The notes below the pieces were generated by a model. It did no database searches and was not told the origin of the DNA. It saw only the letters and a program-made list of their open reading frames with translations. Shown piece by piece: positions 55,738-64,000 of a DNA stretch of 64,000 nucleotides. The stretch comes from Cellulomonas cellasea (lineage in GTDB: Bacteria; Actinomycetota; Actinomycetes; Actinomycetales; Cellulomonadaceae). Where the stretch lies: contig NZ_BJLR01000019.1 in the NCBI RefSeq assembly GCF_006538745.1, positions 212,046-276,045 of the forward strand, written 5' to 3'. A program made the position numbers and the translations under genes. Position 1 is the stretch's first letter; every line of letters begins with the position of its first letter.

Positions 55738-57044
55738 CCGACCACCGCTTCGGGTTCCGCACGCGTGCGCTGCACGCCGGGGCCATCCCCGACGCCGCGA
55801 CCGGCGCGCGCGCCGTGCCGATCTACCAGTCCACGTCGTTCGTCTTCCAGGACACGACCGACGCAGCGACCCTGTTCGCGCTGCAGAAGTACGGCAACAT
55901 CTACTCGCGCATCGGCAACCCCACGGTCGCCGCGTTCGAGGAGCGCGTCGCCTCCCTCGAGGGCGGGATCGGCGCCGTCGCGACCGCGTCCGGCATGGCC
56001 GCCGAGTTCATCGTGTTCGCGGCCCTCGTCGGCGCAGGCGACCACGTCGTCGCGGCGGCCCAGCTCTACGGCGGCACCGTGACGCAGCTCGACGTGACGC
56101 TGCGCCGGTTCGGCGTCGAGACCACGTTCGTGCCCGGCACCGACCCGGCCGACTTCGCCGCGGCGATCCGCCCCGAGACCAAGGTCGTCTACGTCGAGTC
56201 CATCGCGAACCCGTCGGGCGAGATCGCCGACCTCGCGGGGCTCGCCGAGGTCGCGCACGCCGCCGGGGTCCCGCTCGTCGTGGACTCGACGCTCGCGACG
56301 CCGTACCTGCTGCGGCCGATCGAGCACGGCGCCGACATCGTCATCCACTCCGCGACCAAGTTCCTCGGCGGGCACGGCACGACGCTCGGCGGCGTCGTCG
56401 TCGAGTCGGGCCGGTTCGACTGGGGCAACGGCCGGTTCCCGCAGATGACCGAGCCCGTGCCGTCGTACGGCGGCGTGAGCTGGTGGGAGAACTTCGGGGA
56501 GTACGGCTTCCTCACGAAGCTGCGCAGCGAGCAGCTCCGCGACATCGGCCCGGCGCTGTCCGCGCAGTCGGCGTTCCAGCTCCTCCAGGGCGTCGAGACG
56601 CTCCCCCAGCGCCTCGACGCGCACCTCGCGAACGCCCACGCGGTCGCCCGGTGGCTCGAGGAGGACCCGCGCGTGTCGTACGTGAACTGGGCCGGGCTGC
56701 CGAGCCACCCGCACCACGAGCGCGCCGCGCACTACCTGCCGCAGGGGCCGGGCTCGGTCTTCGCGTTCGGGCTCGCCGCGACGCCCGAGCGGGACGGCCG
56801 CGAGGTCGGCCGCCGGTTCATCGAGGCGCTGCAGCTCGCGAGCCACCTGGCGAACATCGGTGACGCCCGCACGCTCGTCATCCACCCCGCGTCGACGACG
56901 CACCAGCAGCTGAGCGCCGAGCAGCTCGTCGCCGCGGGCATCCCCGCGGACCTCGTGCGGCTCAGCGTCGGCATCGAGGACGTCGAGGACATCCTGTGGG
57001 ACCTCGACCAGGCCCTCACCGAGGCGAGCGGAGCGACCCGATGA
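55734..57044 (+). CDS. metY: O-acetylhomoserine (thiol)-lyase, MetY type
   Basis: 436 aa Cys/Met-metabolism PLP enzyme. TRALHAGAIPDAATGARAVPIYQSTSFVF in character at the start, YSRIGNPTVAAFEERVASLEGG, and the PLP lysine near 209 in HSATKFLGGHGTTLGG. The GYWENFGEYGFLTKLR-like insertion (SWWENFGEYGFLTKL) is characteristic of MetY rather than MetB/MetC. Makes homocysteine and acetate from O-acetylhomoserine and sulfide. Coupled by ATGA overlaps to acs and to the CoA-binding protein gene. Confidence 0.94.
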   Translation: MTDHRFGFRTRALHAGAIPDAATGARAVPIYQSTSFVFQDTTDAATLFALQKYGNIYSRIGNPTVAAFEERVASLEGGIGAVATASGMAAEFIVFAALVGAGDHVVAAAQLYGGTVTQLDVTLRRFGVETTFVPGTDPADFAAAIRPETKVVYVESIANPSGEIADLAGLAEVAHAAGVPLVVDSTLATPYLLRPIEHGADIVIHSATKFLGGHGTTLGGVVVESGRFDWGNGRFPQMTEPVPSYGGVSWWENFGEYGFLTKLRSEQLRDIGPALSAQSAFQLLQGVETLPQRLDAHLANAHAVARWLEEDPRVSYVNWAGLPSHPHHERAAHYLPQGPGSVFAFGLAATPERDGREVGRRFIEALQLASHLANIGDARTLVIHPASTTHQQLSAEQLVAAGIPADLVRLSVGIEDVEDILWDLDQALTEASGATR

Positions 57045-57631
57045 GCACCGTGATCCCTCCGGTCGGTGGCGGCGACGCGTGCGCCGTGCCGGCGGCTCCC
57101 TCGCCCGTGCCGTCGACCTCGGCCGAGCGCGACCCCGCGACCAGCGCCCCGGTCCGCACCTGGACCGGCCCGGGCGCCCAGGAGCGGCTCGCCCTGCTGC
57201 GGCGCACCCGCACGGTCGCGATCGTCGGCGCCTCGACCAACCCGGCGCGCGCGAGCTACTTCGTGTCGACCTACCTGCTGTCGAGCTCGCCGTACGAGGT
57301 GTACTTCGTCAACCCGCGCGCGAGCGAGATCCTCGGCCGCCCGGTCTACCCCTCGCTCGCGTCCCTGCCGGTCGTGCCCGACCTCGTCGACGTGTTCCGC
57401 CGCCACGACGACCTCCCGAGCGTGCTCGACGAGACGCTCGCGGTCGGCGCGAAGGCGCTGTGGCTCCAGCTGGGCTCGTGGCACGAGGACGTCGCGCGCC
57501 GGGGCGAGGCGGCCGGGATCCAGGTCGTCATGGACCGGTGCCTGAAGATCGAGCACGCGCGCTTCCACGGCGGCCTGCACCTCGCGGGCTTCGACACGGG
57601 CGTCATCAGCTCGCGGCGCGCCACGTCCTGA
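57041..57631 (+). CDS. CoA-binding (Rossmann-type, YccU-like) protein
   Basis: 196 aa. After a ~45-residue low-complexity lead, LLRRTRTVAIVGASTNPARASYFVSTYLLSS is the CoA-binding_2 nucleotide loop, and AVGAKALWLQLGSWHEDVARRGEAAGIQVVMDRCLKIEH the conserved C-terminal part with a single Cys. The family resembles the CoA-binding half of succinyl-CoA synthetase but has no catalytic domain. Often found beside metY in actinobacteria (recalled, not verified here). Its role may be sensing acyl-CoA or persulfide. Confidence 0.88.
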   Translation: MSTVIPPVGGGDACAVPAAPSPVPSTSAERDPATSAPVRTWTGPGAQERLALLRRTRTVAIVGASTNPARASYFVSTYLLSSSPYEVYFVNPRASEILGRPVYPSLASLPVVPDLVDVFRRHDDLPSVLDETLAVGAKALWLQLGSWHEDVARRGEAAGIQVVMDRCLKIEHARFHGGLHLAGFDTGVISSRRATS

Positions 57632-57637
57632 CGGAGG

Positions 57638-57669
57638 GGCCGGCCTCGGACCGCCCCCGCAGGCCGGCC
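57638..57669 (+). terminator. Terminator of the sulfonate-metY operon
   Basis: GGCCGGCCT (57638-57646) and AGGCCGGCC (57661-57669) pair around a 14-base loop, seven bases past the stop. Confidence 0.6.
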
Positions 57670-57772
57670 GCCGCGCGGCGCGCTCCACGGCTCCGACGCG
57701 CGGCACCCGCTTCTCCGAGCGCGGCCGCGCACTCCAGCGACGACCGATGCCCGCGCCGCACCGGCGCGGGCG

Positions 57773-58108
57773 TCAGTCGTCGTCGTCGGGGAACCAGATC
57801 GCGCGCCGCAGCGCGACGCGGGTCCCGTCGGCCGTGAGCGGGGTGCCCTCGGCGCCCAGGTGGTCGAGCGCCCGCCGCGCGGCGTGCACGGGCGGGCGCC
57901 CCGAGGCGTTCACGACGCGCCACCACGGCACGCCGCTGCCGGCGCGCGCGAGCACCTGACCGACCTGGCGCGGACCGCCGCGCGCCGTGCCGCCGGACGC
58001 CACGAGACCGTCGGCGACGACCTCGGCGATCGTGCCGTAGGTCATCGCGCGCCCGGCCGGGATCCGCTCGACGAGGTCCAGGACCGCCTCGAGGTACTCC
58101 TCGTCCAC
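57773..58108 (-). CDS. Alkyltransferase-like (ATL) DNA-repair protein
   Basis: 111 aa MGMT-fold DNA-binding domain. The position of the alkyl-accepting Cys (PCHR in true methyltransferases) reads PWWRVVNASG, so it cannot transfer alkyl groups; such ATL proteins flag O6-alkylguanine for nucleotide excision repair. AMTYGTIAEVV carries the Tyr and helix-turn-helix start, and RQVGQVLARA the recognition helix with its Arg finger. GTG start. Fifteen bases separate it from the phosphatase gene upstream, so co-transcription is likely. Confidence 0.9.
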   Translation of the reverse strand: MDEEYLEAVLDLVERIPAGRAMTYGTIAEVVADGLVASGGTARGGPRQVGQVLARAGSGVPWWRVVNASGRPPVHAARRALDHLGAEGTPLTADGTRVALRRAIWFPDDDD

Positions 58109-58123
58109 GTGCGGCTCCCCGGC

Positions 58124-59221
58124 TCAGTCGCGGTGCACGAGCACGAGCGCCCGGTCGTCGTTCTCGCCCGCGCGGACCTCGGCGAGCACCGCCTCGGCGC
58201 CCCCGCGCCGGGTCGCGAGCAGCTGCTCCGCGGCGCCCATGAGCCGGTCGATGCCGAGGTCGAGGTCGTAGCCGGGCATCTCGACGAGGCCGTCCGTGTA
58301 GAGCAGCAGGACGTCGCCGTGGTCGAGCCGGCCCGAGCGCGCGGTGTAGGTGACGGCTCCGACGACCCCGAGCGCCGGGCTGCCGACCGTGTCGACGACA
58401 TCGATGCGCCCCGACCCCGCGTGCAGGTGCACCGCGGGCGGGTGGCCCGCCGACGCGATCCAGTACTCCCCCGTGCCCAGGTGCACCGCGAGGTGGACGG
58501 CGGTCGCGAAGCCCTCCTCCCAGGCCTGGGACAGCAGGTACTCGTTGGCCGCCGCGAGGAACTCGGTGCGCGGCATCGAGCCGAGCAGCCCGCCGAACGC
58601 GCCCGACAGCAGCAGCGACCGCACGCCCGCGTCCTGCCCCTTGCCCGAGACGTCGACGAGGACGATCTCGAGCTGGTCGCCGCGCTCGCGCTTCGTCGCG
58701 ACCATGAAGTCCCCCGAGAACGCCTCGGCGTGCGCCGACCGCAGCGCGGTGTCGACGCGCCAGCCCGGCGGGAGGGGCGGGATGCGCCCGTGCGCCGCGA
58801 GGCGGTCGCGCAGGTCGACGAGCATGAGCTCACCGGGCGCGCCCTGGAGGCCGAGCCGCGCCCGGGCCCGCGCGAACGAGAGCACCGCGACCACCGAGAT
58901 CGCGAGCACCACGAGCACGCCCGGCACGAGGGTCCGCAGGCCGCTCGACCACAGCAGGACGATCTCCGCCAGCACGAACGCGCAGAGCACGACCATGCCG
59001 CCGAGCCGCAGCAGGAACGCGCTCACCAGCAGGAGCAGCAGGAACGTCGCGGGCGGCACCCAGTCGGGGTACGCCAGGGCGCCGAGCACGATGAGGACGC
59101 TCAGGCCGGCGAGCACGGCCGTCAGGACGACCTGGGACTGCAGGCCGAAGCGCCGTTGCAGCCCCGCGACCCGGGCGCGCAGCGGCGTGCGGCCCCGCAC
59201 GGGGGCCCCCGATGTCGTCAC
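58124..59221 (-). CDS. Membrane-anchored SpoIIE/RsbU-type PP2C serine phosphatase
   Basis: 365 aa. Residues ~20-120 contain three to four transmembrane helices (VVLTAVLAGLSVLIVLGALA, PATFLLLLLVSAFLLRLGGMVVLCAFVLAEIVLLW in character, LVPGVLVVLAISVVAVLSFA); then a SpoIIE domain with GDFMVATKRERGDQLEIVLVDVSGKGQDAG, WIASAGHPPAVHLH, DVLLLYTDGLVE and ENDDRALVLV. These are the metal and substrate motifs of RsbU-like phosphatases that act on anti-anti-sigma factors. GTG start 8 bases after TACCCT, probably leaderless; the target STAS protein is not in the window. Confidence 0.9.
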   Translation of the reverse strand: MTTSGAPVRGRTPLRARVAGLQRRFGLQSQVVLTAVLAGLSVLIVLGALAYPDWVPPATFLLLLLVSAFLLRLGGMVVLCAFVLAEIVLLWSSGLRTLVPGVLVVLAISVVAVLSFARARARLGLQGAPGELMLVDLRDRLAAHGRIPPLPPGWRVDTALRSAHAEAFSGDFMVATKRERGDQLEIVLVDVSGKGQDAGVRSLLLSGAFGGLLGSMPRTEFLAAANEYLLSQAWEEGFATAVHLAVHLGTGEYWIASAGHPPAVHLHAGSGRIDVVDTVGSPALGVVGAVTYTARSGRLDHGDVLLLYTDGLVEMPGYDLDLGIDRLMGAAEQLLATRRGGAEAVLAEVRAGENDDRALVLVHRD

Positions 59222-59315
59222 GTCGTGAGGGTATCCACGGCGACCGGTCGGGGACAGGCAAGCGCGGCCGGAAATGGACGTGACCTGCGCCGCAGGACCG
59301 GCCGAGGATGGCGCC

Positions 59316-60581
59316 ATGACTGCTGCCCCCGCCGGCTACCGCGTCGTCGAGGTCCCCGAGGCGCGCAAGGCCGAGCTCCTCGACGTCGACCACCTCGCGT
59401 TCGCGTTCGAGCCGGACGCCGAGACGTCCGCCCAGGTGCCCATGACGCTCGAGTGGGACCGTACGGTCGGCGTCGAGGCGCCCGACGGCACGCTCGCCGC
59501 CGTGCACGGCTCGTTCCGCCTCGTCCTGCCGGTGCCCGGCGGGGCGGTTCCCTGCGCCGGCCTGACGTGGGTCGGGACGCGGCCGGACCAGCGCCGGCGC
59601 GGGCTGCTCTCGACGATGATCGACACCCACTTCGCGCGCTCGCTCGCCCGCGACGAGCCGGTGTCCGCGCTTTACGCCGCGGAGCCCGGGATCTACGGCC
59701 GGTTCGGGTACGGCAGCGCCGCGACGAACGTGCGGCTGACCGTCCCGCGCGGGGCCGCGCTGCGTCCGGTGCCGGGCTCCGACGCGCTGGCCGTGCGGTT
59801 CGAGAAGCTCGACGCCGACGGGCACGGGCCGCTCGTCCAGCGCGTGCACGCCGCCGCCGGGTCGGGGCGGCCGGGCTGGATCACGCGCGACACCGACGCG
59901 CTGCGCCGCAAGCACCTCGCCGACCCGCCCGCGTGGCGCGACGGCGCCGAGCCGCTGCGGGTCGTCACGGTCCTGGCCGGCGACGAGCCGCGCGGCTACG
60001 CGCTGCTGCGCCGCAAGGAGACCTGGACGGACGGGCAGCCCGCGATGGTCGTGCGGATGCACGACCTCGCCGCGCTCGACGCCGCCGCTGCGCACCGGCT
60101 CTGGTCCGTCGTGCTCGACCTCGACCTGACATCGGCCGTCGAGACGCCGATGCTCGCCCCCGACGACGAGCTCCTCCAGCTGCTCGTCGACCCGCGGGGA
60201 CCGCGGCCGCGCGTCGCCGACAACCTGTGGCTGCGCGTCCTCGACGTCCGGGCGGCCCTCGCCGCGCGCCGGTGGAGCGCCCCGGTCGACGTCGTGCTCG
60301 ACGTGCAGGACGCGCGGCTGCCCGCGAACGCCGGGCGGTGGCGGGTGACCACCGGCGAGCCGGGCCCCGACGGCACGTGGGACGCGCGCGTCGAGCCGAC
60401 GCACGAGCCCGCCGACGTCGCGCTCGACGTGCGCGAGCTCGGGGCCGTCTACCTCGGCGGGCGCTCGCTCGGGGCGCTCGGGCGTGCGGGGCTCGTCACC
60501 GAGCTCGTGCCCGGGACGCTGCACCGGGCGTCGGCCGCGTTCGGGTGGCCGCTCGCGCCGGTGTGCAGCTGGGCGTTCTGA
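59316..60581 (+). CDS. Eis-family N-acetyltransferase
   Basis: 421 aa. A GNAT domain with acetyl-CoA motif VGTRPDQRRRGLLSTMI (about 97-113), a second GNAT-like domain, and a C-terminal SCP2-like sterol-carrier fold (RALAARRW...ADVALDVRELGAVYLGGRSLGALGRAGLV), ending in an exposed carboxylate Phe (CSWAF) as in Eis. Eis proteins acetylate amines, including aminoglycosides and protein lysines, but many members do not act on drugs. Divergent from the phosphatase gene; ATG near a -10-like GGATGG, possibly leaderless. Confidence 0.92.
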   Translation: MTAAPAGYRVVEVPEARKAELLDVDHLAFAFEPDAETSAQVPMTLEWDRTVGVEAPDGTLAAVHGSFRLVLPVPGGAVPCAGLTWVGTRPDQRRRGLLSTMIDTHFARSLARDEPVSALYAAEPGIYGRFGYGSAATNVRLTVPRGAALRPVPGSDALAVRFEKLDADGHGPLVQRVHAAAGSGRPGWITRDTDALRRKHLADPPAWRDGAEPLRVVTVLAGDEPRGYALLRRKETWTDGQPAMVVRMHDLAALDAAAAHRLWSVVLDLDLTSAVETPMLAPDDELLQLLVDPRGPRPRVADNLWLRVLDVRAALAARRWSAPVDVVLDVQDARLPANAGRWRVTTGEPGPDGTWDARVEPTHEPADVALDVRELGAVYLGGRSLGALGRAGLVTELVPGTLHRASAAFGWPLAPVCSWAF

Positions 60582-60588
60582 CCGGGGG

Positions 60589-61038
<450 letters not shown>

Positions 61039-61241
61039 GGGCCGATTCTGCCGCATCCCGGACCGGCGGCGCGGGCACCGTCCGGCGTGCGGCCCGCGCC
61101 CGGCCACCGACCCCGCGGGGCGGCGTGCACGCCTCCAGCGAACAGCGCGGCGCGGCCCCCGGCCCCCGGGCGCGCCGCGCCTACGCTGGGTGCGGCCGCA
61201 CGAGGAGAGCTCGTGGACGCCCGAGGAGAGCGAGAGAACGC

Positions 61242-63227
61242 ATGGCACGCAGCGGCATCGACCTGACCGCGCTCGACACCGACGTCCGTCCCCAGGACGA
61301 CCTCTACGCGCACGTCAACGGCCGGTGGGTCGCGTCGCACGTGATCCCCGCGGACCGGGCGACGGACGGAGCGTTCCGCGCGCTGCACGACCGCGCGGAG
61401 GAGCAGGTTCGCGTCATCATCGAGGAAGCCGCGGCGCGGGCCGCCGCGGGCGAGGGTGAGGGCGTCGAGGCGCAGATCGGCGCGCTGTACGCGAGCTTCA
61501 TGGACGAGGACCGGGTCGAGGCCGCAGGCGTCGAGCCGCTGGCTGCCGACCTCGCGCTCGTCGACGGTGCGACCTCCCCGGCGGAGCTCACGCAGGCCCT
61601 CGGGGCGCTCCAGCGCACGGGCGGTGCGGGCGCGGTCGGCTTCTGGGTCGACAACGACGCCAAGGACCCGACGCGGTACGTCGTGTACCTCGTGCAGTCG
61701 GGCCTCGGGCTGCCCGACGAGTCGTACTACCGCGACGCGCAGTACGCCGAGGTGCTCGCCGCCTACCGCCCGCACGTCGCGCGGATGCTGCGCCTCGGGG
61801 GCGCGGTAGCCGACGCCGAGCGGGCCGACGAGCTCGCGGGGCGCGTCGTCGCGCTCGAGACGCAGCTCGCCGCGGGCCACTGGGACGTCGTCAAGGACCG
61901 CGACGCCGACCTGACCTACAACCCGACGACGCTCGACGCGCTCGCCGCGTCCGCGCCGGGCTTCGACTGGCACACGTGGGCCCGCGCGCTCGGCGCACCC
62001 GAGACCGCGCTCGAGCAGCTCGTCGTGCGCGAGCCGTCGTTCGCCGAGGCGTTCGCGCGGCTGTGGACCGAGCTGCCGCTCGAGGACTGGAAGGCGTGGC
62101 TCGCGTACCACCTGGTGTCGGCGCGAGCGCCGTACCTCCCGGCGGAGGTCGTCGAGGCGAACTTCGACTTCTACGGCCGCACGCTGACCGGCGCGCAGGA
62201 GCTGCGCGACCGGTGGAAGCGCGGCGTCGCGCTCGTCCAGGCCGCCCTCGGCGAGGCCGTCGGCAAGGTCTACGTCGAGCGGCACTTCCCCGCGGAGCAC
62301 AAGCAGCGGATGGAGGTGCTCGTCGGGCACCTCGTCGAGGCGTACCGCGAGTCGATCACCGGCCTCGACTGGATGGGCGAGGAGACCCGGGTCAAGGCGC
62401 TCGCGAAGCTGGACGCGTTCACGCCCAAGATCGGCTTCCCGGCGCGCTGGCGCGACTACTCGGAGCTCGTCGTCGCGCCCGACGACCTGCTGGGCAACGT
62501 GCGGCGCGCCAACGCGTTCGAGCAGGACCGCGAGCTCGCGAAGATCGGGAAGCCGATCGACCGCGACGAGTGGTTCATGACGCCGCAGACCGTCAACGCC
62601 TACTACAACCCGGGCATGAACGAGATCGTGTTCCCGGCCGCGATCCTGCAGCCGCCGTTCTTCGACGCGGACGCCGACGACGCGGTCAACTTCGGCGGGA
62701 TCGGCGCCGTCATCGGCCACGAGATCGGGCACGGCTTCGACGACCAGGGCTCGAAGTACGACGGCGACGGCCGGCTCGAGGACTGGTGGACGGCCGAGGA
62801 CCGCGCGGAGTTCGAGAAGCGCGCGGCGGCGCTCGTCGCGCAGTACTCGGCGTTCTCCCCGTCCCAGCTCGGCGACGAGCACCACGTCAACGGGGCGCTC
62901 ACGGTCGGCGAGAACATCGGCGACCTCGGCGGGCTCACGATCGCGCTCAAGGCCTACCGCCTCGCGCTCGGCCGCCCGCTCGACGAGGCGCCGGTGGTCG
63001 ACGGGCTGACCGGCGTCCAGCGCGTGCTGCTCGGCTGGGCGCAGGTCTGGCAGACGAAGGCCCGCGACGAGGAGGCGGTCCGCCGCCTCGCGGTCGACCC
63101 GCACGCGCCCGCGGAGTTCCGCTGCAACGGCGTCCTGAGCAACCTCGACGAGTTCTACACCGCGTACGACGTGCAGCCCGGGGACGCGCTGTACCTCGCG
63201 CCCGAGGAGCGCGTGCGCATCTGGTGA
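61242..63227 (+). CDS. M13-family (neprilysin/PepO-like) metalloendopeptidase
   Basis: 661 aa zinc endopeptidase. HEIGH at 493-497 (VIGHEIGHGFDDQGSKYD), third zinc ligand in ENIGDLGG near 557, substrate-binding NAYYNPGMNEIVFPAAILQPPFF, and the C-terminal FRCNGVLSNLDEFYTAYDV...VRIW with the invariant Trp at the very end. No signal peptide or membrane helix, so probably cytosolic like bacterial PepO. Start at the ATG after GAGGAGAGCGAGAG; TACGCT (about 61182-61187) may be its -10. Confidence 0.94.
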   Translation: MARSGIDLTALDTDVRPQDDLYAHVNGRWVASHVIPADRATDGAFRALHDRAEEQVRVIIEEAAARAAAGEGEGVEAQIGALYASFMDEDRVEAAGVEPLAADLALVDGATSPAELTQALGALQRTGGAGAVGFWVDNDAKDPTRYVVYLVQSGLGLPDESYYRDAQYAEVLAAYRPHVARMLRLGGAVADAERADELAGRVVALETQLAAGHWDVVKDRDADLTYNPTTLDALAASAPGFDWHTWARALGAPETALEQLVVREPSFAEAFARLWTELPLEDWKAWLAYHLVSARAPYLPAEVVEANFDFYGRTLTGAQELRDRWKRGVALVQAALGEAVGKVYVERHFPAEHKQRMEVLVGHLVEAYRESITGLDWMGEETRVKALAKLDAFTPKIGFPARWRDYSELVVAPDDLLGNVRRANAFEQDRELAKIGKPIDRDEWFMTPQTVNAYYNPGMNEIVFPAAILQPPFFDADADDAVNFGGIGAVIGHEIGHGFDDQGSKYDGDGRLEDWWTAEDRAEFEKRAAALVAQYSAFSPSQLGDEHHVNGALTVGENIGDLGGLTIALKAYRLALGRPLDEAPVVDGLTGVQRVLLGWAQVWQTKARDEEAVRRLAVDPHAPAEFRCNGVLSNLDEFYTAYDVQPGDALYLAPEERVRIW

Positions 63228-63233
63228 GGCGAC

Positions 63234-63266
63234 GAGCCGGGCCCTGCGTGACGCGGGGCCCGGCTC
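63234..63266 (+). terminator. Terminator after the M13 peptidase gene
   Basis: GAGCCGGGCCC (63234-63244) and GGGCCCGGCTC (63256-63266) pair perfectly, with CTGCG/CGCGG extending towards the loop; seven bases past the stop. Confidence 0.8.
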
Positions 63267-63312
63267 TGCCGCGTGGGCGGGCGAGGATCGCGTCGGGTCG
63301 GACGGGTTCGAC

Positions 63313-63350
63313 GAGCGGGTCGGCCGAGCCGGCGAGCGGGTCAGCCGAGC
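63313..63350. repeat. Two 17-base direct repeats, 21-base spacing, at a stop codon
   Basis: GAGCGGGTCGGCCGAGC (63313-63329) and GAGCGGGTCAGCCGAGC (63334-63350) differ at one base; the second copy contains the stop codon of the minus-strand gene that ends at 63341. Confidence 0.8.
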
Positions 63351-63898
63351 TCGACGAGCTCCGCGCGCGCGAGCCGGAAGCCGGTGCCGGACTCGTCGAC
63401 GCACGTCACGCCGTTCGTGGCGCTCGTGCAGGTCCACCCGCCCACGGTCGACGTCGCGCCGTACTCGAGCCGCGGGACGTCGTCCGCCGCGACGGCGGGG
63501 ACCGGACCGTCGAGGCACGGCAGCTCGACCCCGTCGGCGCCCGCGACGACGGTGTGCCCGAGGGTCCCCGCGGCGCACGCCTCGGCGCCCGGCGGGGCGA
63601 ACGTGATGCTCGCGATCGAGCACGTCACGCCGTCGTCCGCCATCGCGCACGAGATGTTGCCCGTCGGGCTCGCGAACGTCTCGACACCCGTGGGCGCTGC
63701 GGACGGGGTCGCCTCCGACGCGGGTGCGGACGCCGCCGGGTCGACGTCCGACCCGGTGTCCCGCGGGCCGGTGCCGCGGAGCACGCCGCTCAGGACGACC
63801 GCGGCGACCACGACCAGGGCGAGCACGAGCACGAGGTCGACCAGCAGGAACGCCCTCATCCCCCGGCTCAGCCCCGCCATGCGTGACGACAGACCCAC
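63341..63898 (-). CDS. Membrane-anchored secreted protein with six-Cys domain (DUF6636-like)
   Basis: 185 aa. One N-terminal membrane segment (AFLLVDLVLVLALVVVAAVVL, about 16-36), a Ser/Ala/Pro-rich spacer, then VETFASPTGNISCAMADDGVTCSI and later paired Cys in EACAAG, LPCLDG, WTCTSA and GVTCVDESG. FASPTGNISC followed by CSI is typical of the actinobacterial DUF6636 group. Likely extracytoplasmic with disulfides; function unknown. The GTG start lacks a clear ribosome site; an ATG at residue 7 is an alternative. Confidence 0.75.
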   Translation of the reverse strand: MGLSSRMAGLSRGMRAFLLVDLVLVLALVVVAAVVLSGVLRGTGPRDTGSDVDPAASAPASEATPSAAPTGVETFASPTGNISCAMADDGVTCSIASITFAPPGAEACAAGTLGHTVVAGADGVELPCLDGPVPAVAADDVPRLEYGATSTVGGWTCTSATNGVTCVDESGTGFRLARAELVELG

Positions 63899-64000
63899 CT
63901 CGCACCCTTCCGTCGGCCGTGCGTGCGGCGCCCAGCATCACACGTGCCGGGCGTCCTGCTCCACACGGGTGACCCGCGCACCCGCCGGTCGGGGCGGGGG
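63899..64000. other. Window end, nothing assigned
   Basis: 102 bases upstream of the last gene; probably its promoter, but no elements could be fixed before the window ends. Confidence 0.4.

Noticed and set aside
59316..60581. Aminoglycoside resistance function for the Eis-family gene.
   Set aside because: Eis homologues are widespread and many do not act on drugs; sequence alone does not show the substrate.

Overview
The window is bacterial DNA of very high GC content with almost only G or C at third codon positions, many GTG starts, frequent 4-base ATGA/GTGA gene overlaps and many apparently leaderless transcripts. Together with coenzyme F420 biosynthesis, the two-ClpP protease (tig-clpP1-clpP2-clpX), an actinobacterial ileS T-box leader, an Eis-type acetyltransferase and an Rv2629-like baeRF protein, this points to an actinomycete. 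The gene set would fit Cellulomonadaceae or a close relative, but that family-level placement is an inference. No phage, IS element, CRISPR array or rRNA was seen; the window looks like ordinary, well-packed chromosome.

Layout. 1-5.9 kb: dhaK (cut by the window edge), folC and ileS behind a T-box. 6-8 kb: small orphan genes (HAD phosphatase, membrane proteins). 8.0-19.4 kb: a nine-gene minus-strand cluster that reads as reductive pyrimidine catabolism (LLM flavin/F420 enzyme, dihydropyrimidinase, beta-ureidopropionase, class III aminotransferase, YdfG-type reductase) with its own ABC importer, and a divergent MocR-type regulator. 19.5-21.1 kb: a TPR-GGDEF diguanylate cyclase. 21.2-28.7 kb: an F420 block, with a transporter of the putative F420-0 type, cofD, then cofC-cofE-fgd on the other strand. 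28.9-36.1 kb: valS, an amino-acid ABC importer, and a long-chain acyl-CoA synthetase. 36.2-42.5 kb (minus): baeRF2 protein, chorismate mutase, clpX, clpP2, clpP1, tig. 42.7-43.1 kb: tRNA-Pro(TGG) and tRNA-Gly(TCC). 43.2-44.8 kb: a lysG/lysE pair. 45.8-46.9 kb: a secreted beta-helix protein behind a c-di-GMP-I riboswitch. 47.0-57.6 kb: a sulfur block, made of cysK-cysE behind a Cys-rich leader peptide, an F420-type LLM gene, then ssuB-ssuA-ssuC-acs-metY-CoA-binding protein behind a second Cys-rich leader peptide. 57.8-64 kb: ATL protein, SpoIIE-type phosphatase, Eis acetyltransferase, rpiB, M13 metallopeptidase and a secreted/membrane-anchored protein.

How the parts fit. Three separate LLM-fold enzymes (14.3, 27.7, 49.1 kb) surround the F420 biosynthesis genes, so F420 is probably used in sugar-phosphate, pyrimidine and sulfur-linked chemistry. 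The pyrimidine cluster has no recognisable dihydropyrimidine dehydrogenase, which makes its LLM enzyme a candidate for the missing first step. The sulfur block makes O-acetylserine and consumes acetylated acceptors (CysK, MetY), both of which release acetate, and it carries an acetyl-CoA synthetase in the same operon. Two independent small ORFs ending in Cys clusters stand before the two sulfur transcription units and probably make both sense cysteine supply. The GGDEF enzyme and the GEMM riboswitch give both ends of a c-di-GMP circuit within one window.
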